A stretch of 64,000 nucleotides of DNA from positions 62,001-126,000 of the forward strand of contig NZ_JAOCZP010000007.1 in NCBI RefSeq assembly GCF_025336525.1. Direction: 5' to 3'. Shown here piece by piece: positions 1 to 9,114 of this stretch. This stretch comes from Chelativorans salis. GTDB lineage: Bacteria; Pseudomonadota; Alphaproteobacteria; Rhizobiales; Rhizobiaceae. The notes under the pieces are model-generated. The model was not told the DNA's origin. It was given only the letters and a program-made list of their open reading frames with translations, and made no database searches. How positions within the stretch are numbered: the stretch's first letter is position 1; every line of letters begins with the position of its first letter. The position numbers and the translations under genes are program-made.

Positions 1-912
1 CGGCGCTTCCTCGGCGGGTGATGCTTCCTCCGCCGGCTGCTCGGCCTCGGGGGTTTCTCCGGTTGCTGATCCCTGTGCCTGAATCTCCTGGCCCGCTGTA
101 GGGGCTTCAACCTGAGTAGGCTCTGCGGCTTCCGCGGGTGTAGCGTCCTCGCTCGCAGCGATCTCACCTCTGAACACGGTGGGAGTGTCGGCCTGAGCCG
201 CCTCGGCAGGATCCTGCACCTCCTGAATTTGGACGACCTGCACCTCTTCCTCGGAACGCTCCTGGACAAAGTCGATGTCGACGACGTTATTGACCACGAT
301 ATCGTTCTGGACGCTGACGGGGCCGAGCACCTCGGTCCGCTCATAAATCACCGGCACCTCTTCGCGGTTGACGATCACCACCGTGAGATCGGGCGCGGTG
401 AACTGTTCGACGGGCACGAACACCCAGTAACCTTCGGGAGGCTCGGTCGAAACCTCAATCTCGACCACGAAGCCGTCGCCTTCCGGCGGCAGCGGCGCCC
501 AGCCGAGATAGTCGTCTCCGCGCCGCCAGGAAACCCAGGCAGGCGCCCAGTGCGTTCCCGGCACCCAGAACCAGCCAATATCCGGGTCATAAGCCCAGCG
601 GCCGTAATGATAGACCGCCCAGGCGAAAGGCTCGTCCGAAACGAAGTACCAGCCATACTGCTCGGTGTAGACCCAGTGGCCATTTGTGTATGGCTCCCAA
701 CTCGCTTCGACCTGCGTCGGCACCCAGACATACCGGTATTGGGGGTGGCTGACCCAGTTCCCGTGTTCCTGCAAGCTGTCGAAGAAGATGTCGATGCCGA
801 CTTGCGCCTCCTGGGCGTGCACAGGCACGGTGCCAGAAAGCTGGAGTTGCGGAATGGCCGACGGCCCCAAAAGGAGGGCGGCGGCCGCGACACTGACAAG
901 AAGCTTTTTCAC
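1..912 (-). CDS. DUF6600-like exported protein, 3' end outside window
   Basis: The frame is open from a GTG at 912 to base 1, so the C-terminus is missing. An AGAAGGA-type ribosome site lies just upstream of the GTG. Residues 1-36 form a signal peptide ending near VHAQ. Residues 45-150 are rich in Trp and Tyr, with repeated motifs such as YVWVPTQV, GHWVYTEQYGWYF and GWFWVPGTHWAPAWV, the pattern of DUF6600-type envelope proteins. The visible C-terminal part is an acidic Ala/Glu/Pro-rich tail, probably disordered. The function is unknown; a periplasmic or surface location is inferred from the signal peptide. Confidence 0.75.
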   Translation of the reverse strand, partial: MKKLLVSVAAAALLLGPSAIPQLQLSGTVPVHAQEAQVGIDIFFDSLQEHGNWVSHPQYRYVWVPTQVEASWEPYTNGHWVYTEQYGWYFVSDEPFAWAVYHYGRWAYDPDIGWFWVPGTHWAPAWVSWRRGDDYLGWAPLPPEGDGFVVEIEVSTEPPEGYWVFVPVEQFTAPDLTVVIVNREEVPVIYERTEVLGPVSVQNDIVVNNVVDIDFVQERSEEEVQVVQIQEVQDPAEAAQADTPTVFRGEIAASEDATPAEAAEPTQVEAPTAGQEIQAQGSATGETPEAEQPAEEASPAEEAP

Positions 913-1208
913 GGCAGTAATCCTTCTATCAGATCAGTGGCCGATGAATTTCCTAAAGCCGCTTTTGTTCCTCTTGGGCGAGGAAACAGGAACCATTGCG
1001 AGTTATATTGGACTAAATACCCTAGCTTATTTAGGACCAAAGCCCAAAAGACATACGCTCTGGCAGTTCCACTAGTAAGGCCGATCGAGGGATGGCCTCC
1101 TTCCTGCGATCGTGACCAGTGCGACTCGAAAATCGGAACAGGTTTCCGATCTGCACTTCACGAATGGACCCCCGTATCCGGAAGCGGCTGGACAACTTCA
1201 TCGACCGC
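913..1208. other. Intergenic stretch, no supported gene
   Basis: No convincing coding frame is seen. It is AT-richer than its surroundings near 1005-1070. It holds a short perfect inverted repeat at 1132-1150 (ATCGGAA, 5-nt loop, TTCCGAT). An open frame on the + strand across 229-1272 is antisense to the DUF6600-like gene and is not taken as real. Confidence 0.5.
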
Positions 1209-1387
1209 TCCGGCGGGAAATTCCACGCCCTCCTTCTCCAGAGCAGTCATGATAGCGGTAATCTTGTTATAGGCCGCTTGTGAGCGTGGCAGCGCCCTTC
1301 TTTTCCATTGCCACAATCGTGTTGACGTTGACCGCCTGCCCTTTGGGCAAGCTCTGGTAGTTCCTTTCGGATCGTTGCGGTGAGTGA
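1209..1387 (-). pseudogene. Decayed XRE-type HTH regulator fragment
   Basis: Three short pieces in three consecutive minus-strand frames read as one helix-turn-helix regulator: SLTATIRKELPELAQRAG at about 1387-1334, then VNVNTIVAMEKKGAATLTSG, then AYNKITAIMTALEKEGVEFP ending near 1209. The order, spacing and the closing ALEKEGVEF motif match small Cro/CI-like proteins common in rhizobia. At least two frameshifts and no full frame remain, so it is called a remnant. The assignment rests on motif resemblance only. Confidence 0.55.
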
Positions 1388-1457
1388 TAGGTTTTGATCC
1401 GGGTTGGAATGGTGCTCGATTGTCGTGCCGACGCAATCCTTAGTGGAGGTGAGCCCA

Positions 1458-1988
1458 ATGATCCGCAAATGGCGGCGGCTGGACGAAGCCGGCTTGGAGG
1501 TCTTCCAGATCGCGCCTGATGCCGAGGGGTTCCGTGCCACCTCAACGATCGTGCATGCGGGCGCCGAAGCATTCGGCATGAGCTATATCTGGCTGCTGGA
1601 TCAAGGCTGGCGAACGCGCCAACTTGATCTGCGCCTCTCCAGCCCGACACTACGAGAGATGCGAATCCAGCGTGCGCCCGACGGATGGCTGGTCGACGGG
1701 CGGAAAGAGCCTGACCTGGTTGACTGCGAGGAGGTCGATCTGTCGGCGACGCCGTTCTGCAATTCGCTGGCGATACGTCTGTTGAAAGGTCCCGGCGCTT
1801 TGACGGCGCTGTATGTGGACCTGCCTTCATTGCAACTGCTGCCTTCGCGTCAGCGATACGAGGTTCTCGGGGACAAGCGATGGCGATATGTCGACCTCGG
1901 GGTAGCCGAAGGATTCGAAGCCAACCTGACGGTCGACCAGGACGACCTCGTCATTGACTACGAGGGCCTGTTCAAAGCCGTCGAGTAG
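1458..1988 (+). CDS. Putative glycolipid-binding domain protein
   Basis: A 176-residue protein starting at the ATG preceded by GGAGG; an in-frame start at 1404 lacks a ribosome site. Its features (WRRLDEAGLE, a mid IQRAPDGWLVDG segment, and a C-terminal RRYVDLGVAEGFEANLTVDQ-like region, here RYVDLG then EANLTVD) match the putative glycolipid-binding family PF06475/DUF1089. There is no signal peptide, so it is probably cytosolic. The family role is poorly defined. It stands alone between the XRE relic and a convergent exported-protein gene. Confidence 0.75.
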   Translation: MIRKWRRLDEAGLEVFQIAPDAEGFRATSTIVHAGAEAFGMSYIWLLDQGWRTRQLDLRLSSPTLREMRIQRAPDGWLVDGRKEPDLVDCEEVDLSATPFCNSLAIRLLKGPGALTALYVDLPSLQLLPSRQRYEVLGDKRWRYVDLGVAEGFEANLTVDQDDLVIDYEGLFKAVE

Positions 1989-2037
1989 GGTCGGGGCAGC
2001 ACAGCCGAGAAAAACGGTCACGCTGACCCGCTTGGCG

Positions 2038-2424
2038 CTAGTCCCATGAGTTAATGCCGATCTGGTCGTCGCCGACGACAACTTTCGCCTGTTTGGTGCC
2101 GATCAGAACCCATGTCTCGCAGACCTCGTTGCCGTCGTCGAAGGCGGCCCACTGCCGGCAGAATTCATCGCCTTTTATTCTCCAGGTGCCTTCGAGAACG
2201 AAAGTCTTCGTCCCGTCATCCGTCTTTGCCTGTCCGTTGCCGCGCCCGTCACTGGTGAGCACAAGTTCACCCGAATATCCCGTCCCGGGGCCGCCCAGCC
2301 GAATGTTCTTTCCGGCTGACAGGAGCTCGGACAGTTCCTTGCCCCCCATCTTTACCTCGTCGGCAATCGCAGGGCTGAGGCCAAACTGCACCATCAGAGC
2401 TGCACAGATCGTATACTTGAGCAT
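2038..2424 (-). CDS. Small exported hypothetical protein
   Basis: A 128-residue protein with an N-terminal signal peptide (about 1-21, ending SPAIA). The mature part holds GKNIRLGGPGTGYSGEL and a compact region with two Cys (DEFCRQW and NEVCETW) that could form a disulfide. The layout resembles small periplasmic DUF995-type proteins of Rhizobiales, but I cannot assign the family firmly. It is convergent with the upstream glycolipid-binding gene. Confidence 0.65.
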   Translation of the reverse strand: MLKYTICAALMVQFGLSPAIADEVKMGGKELSELLSAGKNIRLGGPGTGYSGELVLTSDGRGNGQAKTDDGTKTFVLEGTWRIKGDEFCRQWAAFDDGNEVCETWVLIGTKQAKVVVGDDQIGINSWD

Positions 2425-2624
2425 GTCAGTCTCCCATTCATCCTCGGTGGGCGTGCCGCATCAGTTTACTCTGGCGCGGCAGAGAGCCTCTCGGCGAATT
2501 TGGGTGAGCGTGTGCATTCAATGGAGGTATGGCACGAGAGGACATCGCGATTAACGGTTCGGGCATTTCGTTCTTCGCCAATTCGATCTCACGAAGGAGA
2601 ATGGGGAACGACCTTCAAGTTGGG

Positions 2625-2855
2625 CTAAGCTGTGCCGCCATTGCTCAGTAGTAGTTGCAGCTTTTCGATCGCACCCTGCAAAATACCGACTGCCTCTTCA
2701 TTGATGTAGAAACTGATCTCGCCTTCATCCGTGTAGAATGTTAGGATCCCTAGTGTTATGCCGTTTTCGCCTGTTACCTCGCCGATTTGAAGTCCGGTTG
2801 GCACATGGGGTTCTTTTTCCAGATCGTTCATCTTATCGCTCACTGTGTGTTTCAC
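2625..2855 (-). CDS. Hypothetical 76-residue protein
   Basis: A short acidic protein whose middle (GILTFYTDEGEISFYINEEA) has a regular alternating pattern typical of a small beta fold, followed by an amphipathic helix (GILQGAIEKLQLLL). There are no Cys residues, signal peptide or membrane segment. The start may be the GTG at 2855 or the ATG at 2831; neither has a strong ribosome site. No family is recognised. The amino-acid pattern supports a real gene more than codon use does. Confidence 0.5.
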   Translation of the reverse strand: MKHTVSDKMNDLEKEPHVPTGLQIGEVTGENGITLGILTFYTDEGEISFYINEEAVGILQGAIEKLQLLLSNGGTA

Positions 2856-3312
2856 CGACTAGATGTGTTTGGGCTGGCGCTGGCGCAGGAGGAAATCGAG
2901 ACTTTTGGCGTCTCTTTGAAGAGCGGTAGGCCGGCGCGCTTGCACGAGGATAACTTCGTGAGGTTGGCCTGCCAGTGTGGCGGGAAGCGATCCACGCACG
3001 CCGAACCGGCGAAGGACTGGAAGGTTCCGGCCGGTGGGTCTTTTGTGGTGGCGGTGGCGAGAGAGCACCGAGAGCCGCCGCCTTAGCTATCAATCGATGC
3101 GAACGTCACAGGTGACTGAGTGCGCCTCGTCAGTGACTCGGTCATCGTCGCTGGACAATTCGACACCAGCAGCAGTTTGCTTGGATTGGACAGGGCAAAA
3201 CGGAACGATTGGTGGCGCTGGACATTAACTCGGCCTCGCAGAGCTTCATCTTGAAGCTTTCGATCGGCCGTTTGGGAGCAGGGACAAACGGAGCAGGGGC
3301 CTGGGATCGAGG
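2856..3312. other. Intergenic region upstream of the HWE kinase
   Basis: About 457 bases with several overlapping short open frames on both strands, none with recognisable composition, ribosome site or domain. It presumably holds the promoter of the downstream sensor kinase, but no clear sigma-70 or EcfG-type element stands out. Confidence 0.4.
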
Positions 3313-5493
3313 ATGTCGAACGTAGAGCAACTCTCGGTTACCACGAGCAGATTGAGCGAGTACGACACGCTCATCGCGGCAGCGCCCAGCGCGCTTGATG
3401 CCATTCCCGGTGCTGTCTATCTCTGCGACCGGGAAGGATGGCTCGTTCGTTACAATTCGGAGGCAGCTGAACTTTGGGGGCGTTCTCCCTCGACTGGCGA
3501 AAAACGTGAGCGCTTCTGCGGCTCGCATCGCCTTTTCCTCCCAGACGGGACGCCCCTAGCACACGAAGACTGCCCGATGGCGACGGCAGTGTTGACCGGG
3601 GAGGCGACACGCAATGCCGAAGTCGTGGTAGAAAGGCAAGACGGGTCGCGCTTCGTTGCCTTAGTTAACATTCGTGTACTGAGAGACGGCCACGGCAGGA
3701 TTCAGGGCGCGATCAACTGCTTTCAGGATGTTTCCGCGCAGAAGGCGATGGAGGAGGAGGTCCGCCGCAAGAGCGCTGATCTTGAGGACTTTTTCGAAAA
3801 CAGCGCAGTCGGCCTTCACCTCGTGAACCGCGAAGGGATAATCCAGCGCGCGAACAAGGCCGAGCTCGCCCTCCTTGGCTATACGGCCGAAGAATATGTC
3901 GGCCGCCACATAGCGGAATTTCACGCGGATCCGCCGGCGATCGATGACATCCTCAAGAAACTGTCCTGCGGCGAAAGGCTGGACCGCTATCCCGCGCGCC
4001 TTCGTGCCAAAGACGGCTCCATCAAGCATGTGCTGATCACATCCAACAGCCGCTTCGAAGAGGGCAAATTCGTCAATACGCGCTGCTTCACAACCGATGT
4101 GACTGGCCTCTACGAAGCCGAGCGCGCACGTCGCGACAGCGAGGATCGTCTGGCGGCGACCTACGAGGCCGCCACGATCGGTATCGCCGAAGCCGATGCG
4201 GAAGGGCGCTTGCTACGTGTGAACGACGCCATCTGCAGAATGCTCGGACGCTCGCGCGACGAACTGCTGAACATGACCTTCTTTGACTATACGCACGAAG
4301 CAGACCGCGCGGAAGATGCGGCCTGCTACGCCCGTCAGATCCGCGGCGAACTCGACAGCTATGTGCTGCGCAAGCGAGCACAAAAGCCCGACGGCACGAC
4401 GGTTTACCTCGACATCCACAGCTCCTCCGTGCGTGAAGCATCCGGCGAATTTCGCTATGGCGTGCGGGTGATACAGGACGTTACCGCCGCAAAGCGACTG
4501 GAGGATCGGATCCTCGAGAGCGAGCGATACATGCGCAACCTCCTTGAGGCGTTGCCTGCCGCAGTTTACACGACGGATGCGAAAGGTCGCATCACCTTCT
4601 ATAATAAGGCGGCGGCGGAGATGGCCGGACGAACGCCTCAGGTCGGCGATCTATGGTGCGTTACGTGGCGCCTCTACAACCCTGACGGCAGTCCCCTCCC
4701 ACACGACGAATGTCCGATGGCGGTGGCGCTAAAAGAGGGTCGGCCTGTGCGAGGAGTTGAGGCTATCGCCGAGCGGCCCGACGGCACCCGCATTCCGTTC
4801 ATTCCCTATCCAACCCCGCTACACGATGGCAAGGGGAAGCTCATCGGCGCCATCAACATGCTTGTCGACATCACTGAGCGCAAGCGTGCCGAGAGCAGAC
4901 AGAAGGTCCTCATCGACGAACTCAACCATCGAGTTAAGAACACGCTTGCGACCGCACAATCGCTCGCGGGGCAAACGGCGCGTCATGCTGAGAGCCTGGA
5001 GGATTTTAACCGCCAGTTCGAAGCGAGGCTGCTTGCCCTTTCGCGCGCGCATAGTTTGCTGACCGAGTGGCAATGGGAGGACACACCCCTGGATTCGCTT
5101 GCCCGCGCGGTACTGGCACCCGTCGCCGGTGAGGCGGCAGTGCGGATCACAATCGATGGGCCCTCCGTCGACCTCAACCCACGCGCAGCGCTAAGCTTCA
5201 CAATGGCTCTTAACGAGCTAGCCACCAATGCTGTCAAGTACGGGGCGTTGTCGTCCGAAACGGGCACGATTTCAATCAATTGGCGCCTTGCTGGGAAACG
5301 GCATTCAATGTTGAGTCTCAAGTGGCGCGAGTGCGGAGGGCCGCCGGTAACGCCGCCGACACGGCGTGGGTTTGGCACCCGCCTGATGGAACGTTGCATT
5401 GAGCGGGATCTCGAGGGCAAGTTCGACCTCGCCTTTAGCCCCGACGGGATATCCTGCCACATCTCGATCCCACTGGCGGGACGCCATGAGTGA
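3313..5493 (+). CDS. Four-PAS HWE-family sensor histidine kinase
   Basis: A 726-residue protein with no membrane segment. Four PAS domains lie at about 27-145, 155-275, 280-400 and 405-525. The first and fourth share a distinctive insertion (PDGTPLAHEDCPMA and PDGSPLPHDECPMA), which suggests internal duplication. The kinase core at 530-726 has the phospho-acceptor motif DELNHRVKN with His539, the N-box NELATNAVKYGAL, and a late W-x-E (WRECGG), the HWE/HisKA_2 hallmarks. Its stop overlaps the start of a single-domain response regulator by 8 bases, so the two probably act as a pair. Ligand or cofactor is unknown. Related HWE kinases feed the general stress response in Alphaproteobacteria. Confidence 0.88.
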   Translation: MSNVEQLSVTTSRLSEYDTLIAAAPSALDAIPGAVYLCDREGWLVRYNSEAAELWGRSPSTGEKRERFCGSHRLFLPDGTPLAHEDCPMATAVLTGEATRNAEVVVERQDGSRFVALVNIRVLRDGHGRIQGAINCFQDVSAQKAMEEEVRRKSADLEDFFENSAVGLHLVNREGIIQRANKAELALLGYTAEEYVGRHIAEFHADPPAIDDILKKLSCGERLDRYPARLRAKDGSIKHVLITSNSRFEEGKFVNTRCFTTDVTGLYEAERARRDSEDRLAATYEAATIGIAEADAEGRLLRVNDAICRMLGRSRDELLNMTFFDYTHEADRAEDAACYARQIRGELDSYVLRKRAQKPDGTTVYLDIHSSSVREASGEFRYGVRVIQDVTAAKRLEDRILESERYMRNLLEALPAAVYTTDAKGRITFYNKAAAEMAGRTPQVGDLWCVTWRLYNPDGSPLPHDECPMAVALKEGRPVRGVEAIAERPDGTRIPFIPYPTPLHDGKGKLIGAINMLVDITERKRAESRQKVLIDELNHRVKNTLATAQSLAGQTARHAESLEDFNRQFEARLLALSRAHSLLTEWQWEDTPLDSLARAVLAPVAGEAAVRITIDGPSVDLNPRAALSFTMALNELATNAVKYGALSSETGTISINWRLAGKRHSMLSLKWRECGGPPVTPPTRRGFGTRLMERCIERDLEGKFDLAFSPDGISCHISIPLAGRHE

Positions 5494-5848
5494 ACTGGTC
5501 GGACTTAGAGTTCTCGTCGCAGAGGACGAGGGCCCCATCGCCCTAATGATAGAGGACATGCTGCAGGATCTCGGCTGCGAAATCGCGGCTTCCGTGGCGC
5601 GACTCGGCGACGCGCGGGAAATCGCAGCCACGGAAAATCTCGATCTTGCGGTGTTAGACGTCAACTTAGGTGGTCACGCCGTCTTTCCCGTCGCCGAGAT
5701 TCTTCGCGAACGCCAAATACCGTTCGTGTTCAGCACCGGGTACGGCGCGAGCGGCCTGCCCCACGAATTTTCTGCCTACCCGGTGCTCGGCAAACCGTTT
5801 TCCATGAGACAACTGCAGCAGAAAATCTCACTGGCCCTGAAGCGTTGA
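5486..5848 (+). CDS. Single-domain response regulator paired with HWE kinase
   Basis: A 120-residue CheY-like receiver. The acidic pocket is in VLVAEDEGP, the phospho-acceptor is Asp58 in LAVLDVNLGG, the Thr site is in FVFSTGYG, and the conserved Lys is in VLGKPF. It has no output domain. The ATG at 5486 lies inside the last codons of the kinase gene, so translation is probably coupled. The receiver type, with the FSTGYG motif, is common beside HWE kinases. It may relay phosphate or act as a sink; targets cannot be read from the sequence. Confidence 0.85.
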   Translation: MSELVGLRVLVAEDEGPIALMIEDMLQDLGCEIAASVARLGDAREIAATENLDLAVLDVNLGGHAVFPVAEILRERQIPFVFSTGYGASGLPHEFSAYPVLGKPFSMRQLQQKISLALKR

Positions 5849-6064
5849 CGTCCAACAAGTTTTTGGGCGTCAGTAGTTCCGGTCAACCCGGTAACGACGA
5901 GCCAAGCAAGTGTCCTGCCGCTTTCCGGCGCGCCACTGCGGGTCTTCGGCATTACGACGGTGGCGGCCAGCGACTGGGGCGTGGAATGGGGTCCACTGTG
6001 CCTCCGCCCGCCACCGCTGATCAAGGTAGCGCGGACGTGCGCATCACCAGCAGTGGAAGGCAGT

Positions 6065-6367
6065 CTAGCGCACTGCTGCCTCGATATCCTCGCAGCGTAT
6101 CCACCAACGTTGCTCAACGGCCGCTTCGCGCAGTTGCTCGACGATGCCTTCGTCCGATCCCGACAGGTCGACTAGGCAGAGGCGCTCACCGTTGCTCTCC
6201 AAAACGCTAATATTCACATTCCGGCAGCCCTCGGGCATAATGTCTCCATTACTGCCCAGGACCTGCTCAAGTTGCTGCTGGTCCTGGCATGCCGGGATCG
6301 ACTCCTGAGCGGTTGCAGCAACGGGTATCGCGATGATGCATGCAATACCTAGCAATGTCATACGCAC
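6065..6367 (-). CDS. Small secreted protein with four cysteines
   Basis: A 100-residue protein with a signal peptide (about 1-20, cleavage after ATA). The mature part has four Cys (IPACQDQ, PEGCRNVN, RLCLVDL, WIRCEDI), consistent with two disulfides in the periplasm. A GGAGG site upstream favours the GTG at 6367 (5-base spacing); the ATG at 6361 is the alternative. No family is recognised. Its tail-to-tail neighbour is the HWE response regulator. Confidence 0.6.
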   Translation of the reverse strand: MRMTLLGIACIIAIPVAATAQESIPACQDQQQLEQVLGSNGDIMPEGCRNVNISVLESNGERLCLVDLSGSDEGIVEQLREAAVEQRWWIRCEDIEAAVR

Positions 6368-6636
6368 GGCTTCCTCCTTCTGCTTCCAGAGACGAAACTC
6401 GATAGGCGCTGGATTGTTCTACGGAAACTGCGCCCGACCCCGTCGACCGATCTGCGTGATGAGCCGGCTTAGGCGAGCATCGTCCTAGCCAGCGCTGCGG
6501 CTCAGAAGTGCGATGATTGCGCCAGTTCCCAAAAGCGCCGTCTGCGAGAGAACCTCGACCAGCCTGCGATGCGGATTTCTGGTGTGTCCGCGCCCGATAT
6601 GTTCGGCGCTCCGGCCTCGCGGTGGCGGCCTTCGCT

Positions 6637-7185
6637 TTAGCACCGACCCTTCTTTTGCTGGCCGGGCGGACAGAAGTCTGGTCCCTTCTTGCGAATGCCG
6701 GGAGGCACGTCTCTCCGGTGCGGCTCCATCTCTATGGCTCGATAGGTGCGTTCGGGTTCAATTTCCGCGGCCCATCCGCTTCTCCATTCACGGCGCCACC
6801 GATCACGCTCGCGGTACCAGGGACGGTCTCGGTACCAGCGATCCCAATATGTTCCGAACTCGAAGGTGATGATCGGAAGGCCGATGGTCCGTCCGTAGTC
6901 GGGCACAATGACCCTTCGATCATCATAGAGAGATTCCAGGTAATGCGCGCTGACCCAGCCGCGCAGGCCCCGCCAACCCGTATCGCACCAGTCCCATGAC
7001 CGGGTACAGCCATAGACGGTGGTAGCCACACCGGCAGGAAGTGTGGTGATGCGCGGAAAACGGGTGCTTGGCCCGGCACGCATATTGACATCGGTGATGG
7101 TAAAGGCATCGGCCGCGCTCGCCGCTTGCGGACCACCCGCCGCGCCTAAGAATGCAAATGCAGCGAACAGCCAAGATGCCTTCAT
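6637..7185 (-). CDS. Exported SH3b-domain protein with Arg/Trp-rich tail
   Basis: A 182-residue protein. The chosen start (MKASWLFAAFAFL) follows GACAGGAA; a longer frame to 7299 has no support. The signal peptide is about 1-24. A bacterial SH3 domain at about 25-85 carries VNMRAGPSTRFPRI and GLRGWVSAHYLE. The C-terminal 80 residues are rich in Arg, Trp and Tyr and end in a short Cys/Lys/Gly tail (CPPGQQKKGRC). SH3b proteins of this kind are periplasmic and often cell-wall associated. The specific role is unknown. Confidence 0.78.
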   Translation of the reverse strand: MKASWLFAAFAFLGAAGGPQAASAADAFTITDVNMRAGPSTRFPRITTLPAGVATTVYGCTRSWDWCDTGWRGLRGWVSAHYLESLYDDRRVIVPDYGRTIGLPIITFEFGTYWDRWYRDRPWYRERDRWRREWRSGWAAEIEPERTYRAIEMEPHRRDVPPGIRKKGPDFCPPGQQKKGRC

Positions 7186-7686
7186 TTCCTGTCTCCCGAT
7201 GCCGCTATCAACTAGGTCGTGGTTCGAGGATGGCAATGAGGCAGCCTGATGGCCTTCAGATGAAACTCTTCGTCTCAGGTTTTCGCACTTTGTGTTCAAG
7301 GCTCATGGTGTGAGCTTACTTTGGTGCCCCCTCGCCGCGGGCGTTTTCGTTTGTGGCGCGCGTCCGCACACCTCCAAGGATGAGTTAAGCGGCTTCGCTC
7401 CTGAGACAGCAAGTCGAGGGGTGCCGTCGGAATCGCCTACACTAGCGTCGGCAGTAAGGGGAGGGATTACGTCTGACGCACGAGATCCTTTGTCCCGTGG
7501 TTGAGTTTTCTTCGACAAGGCGCACGTGGTTCAAGCATTGGATGGTTTCCCAGTGCTGTCGAAGCACCTTCGTTCCCAGCCGAGGCGCCGACGCGCGCGC
7601 TGGCGCTGATTCAAGTTGCGCGTCTACAAGCGGAGGAGCATAACGAAGCGGACCTCTCTGCCACGAATGGAAACTGGCGGGTGTGA
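7186..7686. other. Intergenic stretch, no confident gene
   Basis: About 500 bases. Short open frames exist on both strands (a minus frame at 7303-7518 and a plus frame from a TTG at 7501 that stops directly before the next ATG at 7687), but they lack ribosome sites and known motifs. A weak partial match to the GGTTCGACA-type repeat found elsewhere in the window (GGCTCATGGTG) occurs near 7303-7313. Confidence 0.35.
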
Positions 7687-7872
7687 ATGAACAAGAAGTT
7701 CACCAAGCGCCCGGAAGCTCCGGACCTGTGGGAGATATACGACGTAGAGACTGGGCAGATCGTTACGCTCGACGGCTTTCCACTCGATAGCCTCGCGAGC
7801 TACGAGGCCGATGAACTCGTCAAACTACTCTTCATGGGAGAAATCTTCCCCGATCCATGGGAGGGCGGATAA
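7687..7872 (+). CDS. Hypothetical 61-residue acidic protein
   Basis: A compact protein with a natural composition: an aromatic N-terminal half (LWEIYDVETGQIVTLDGFP), a helix (ASYEADELVKLLF), and an ending in DPWEGG. There is no signal peptide or Cys. The ribosome site is weak. No family is recognised, but the residue pattern is far from that expected of a chance frame in GC-rich DNA. Confidence 0.5.
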   Translation: MNKKFTKRPEAPDLWEIYDVETGQIVTLDGFPLDSLASYEADELVKLLFMGEIFPDPWEGG

Positions 7873-7901
7873 GTCAGCCCCGGCGATGTCATGGGAGCGC
7901 G

Positions 7902-8216
7902 CTAGATTCTTGCCCTGCGCCAGCCAGCAGCCCGGGCTTCAGCCTCCGAACAGAACCAACGCTCGCCGCCAGCAACGTTGATCCACGTCGCTGAGTAATA
8001 TTCCTGGCCGGGAACGTGATAGATGCGCTCTCCGGTCCTGTTGATATTACCTTTGATGTCACATCCAGGCTTCAGAGTATTGACGACGGAGCGATCGAAA
8101 AAGCCGGCACTCACCACAAACGTTGCGGCGCCTGCACTGAAAAATGCCAGCGCCGGTAAGTGCCAGCTCCATTGCGGCGCACCCTTTCTGGCCCGAGGCG
8201 GAATGTCATTCCGCAT
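7902..8216 (-). CDS. Membrane-anchored sunset-domain protein
   Basis: A 104-residue protein with one N-terminal membrane segment (about 16-38) followed by CDIKGNINRTGERIYH, a PGQEYYSATWI stretch and GERWFCSEAEARAAGWRRA. This Cys/His/Trp pattern is the sunset domain, found alone or after nucleases in rhizobial exported proteins often labelled ExoI-like. The start at 8216 is preferred because upstream residues look non-coding. The domain's biochemical function is not established. Extracytoplasmic location is inferred. Confidence 0.7.
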   Translation of the reverse strand: MRNDIPPRARKGAPQWSWHLPALAFFSAGAATFVVSAGFFDRSVVNTLKPGCDIKGNINRTGERIYHVPGQEYYSATWINVAGGERWFCSEAEARAAGWRRARI

Positions 8217-8460
8217 AGCTGCCCCCCAAGGCGCTATACTATCTTGCGAGGAGACCCTGCGGCAATGGGTGTGACATGCCACCATGGTACGTGGAAAGCC
8301 CCTCGGCTGGTCTTGTTGTTCAGATTAGGTGCCAGTTCGTGATTATCCATAGCCGCGAGTTTCTCGGCTAGCTTTGCATCAGGTCGGCCGGACCACACGA
8401 TGCTTTATCCTGGAACTCATTTTGCCGGTCCGCATTTGCTCCGTGAAAGGAGGATCGGGC

Positions 8461-9114
8461 ATGAAACCATTGTTGGCTATCGTCGCCGGCTTCTTGGTCT
8501 CCTCGGCAGTCTTCATTAGCGGAGCGGCCGTAGCCACCTATATGATCATGGCGGAACCAGGACGGAAGCTGAATACCAGCCAGAGCGTAGCTGATAGCCG
8601 TAGCCAAAAGCCGGGGACAGCCAACGCTGCGGTACGGATGGCTCGGCCCGTGTCACCTGGCGGCGACCAAGATGTCCCCGATCCCGAAAGCGAGACGCAG
8701 GAGACACTGACGGACGCACGCACGTCGTCCAGCGCGCCTGTTGAAGAGATCGACAAGATCAGTACCAGCAGCATCGGCGCGCCGGATGATCCCGGCAACA
8801 AGCAATCGTCGGAAAAGCGGGAAACGCTCTCCGCGGCTCACATTGAATGGTGCTCTGACAGTTATCGCTCATATCGGCCCGAAACGAATAGCTACACGCC
8901 CTATGGCGGGGGAACTCGGCCCTGCATTTCACCATACCCGACTGCTGGGACATCTGTTTCGAGCAATTCCGGCCAACAGCGCTACGCCACGAACGATGGG
9001 ATCATTCTCTCACCCGAACATGTACAGGATTGCCTCAGCCGATACCGTTCCTACAGGTCAGAAGACAACTCGTATCAACCCTACGGCGGCGGTCCAAGAA
9101 GACAATGCCGCTGA
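8461..9114 (+). CDS. Exported protein with two BA14K-like motifs
   Basis: A 217-residue protein started by an ATG after GGAGG. A signal or anchor segment spans about 1-25 and is followed by about 100 low-complexity Ser/Asp/Glu/Pro residues. Two copies of a BA14K-like motif follow: [19 protein letters not shown] and [19 protein letters not shown], each ending in YGGG and a Cys. BA14K proteins of Brucella and relatives are small exported proteins with lectin-like activity; the tandem arrangement is less usual. A weak EcfG-like element (GGAAC-N16-CATT, 8412-8436) lies upstream, with a mismatch in the -10. Confidence 0.7.
   Translation: MKPLLAIVAGFLVSSAVFISGAAVATYMIMAEPGRKLNTSQSVADSRSQKPGTANAAVRMARPVSPGGDQDVPDPESETQETLTDARTSSSAPVEEIDKISTSSIGAPDDPGNKQSSEKRETLSAAHIEWCSDSYRSYRPETNSYTPYGGGTRPCISPYPTAGTSVSSNSGQQRYATNDGIILSPEHVQDCLSRYRSYRSEDNSYQPYGGGPRRQCR

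Noticed and set aside
229..1272. Plus-strand frame of 347 residues
   Set aside because: Antisense to the DUF6600-like gene, whose signal peptide and Trp/Tyr motifs are convincing.
7303..7518. Minus-strand 71-residue frame
   Set aside because: No ribosome site or motif; composition compatible with chance.
8412..8436. EcfG-type promoter before the BA14K-like gene
   Set aside because: The -10 reads CATT instead of CGTT, so it is too weak to list as a feature.
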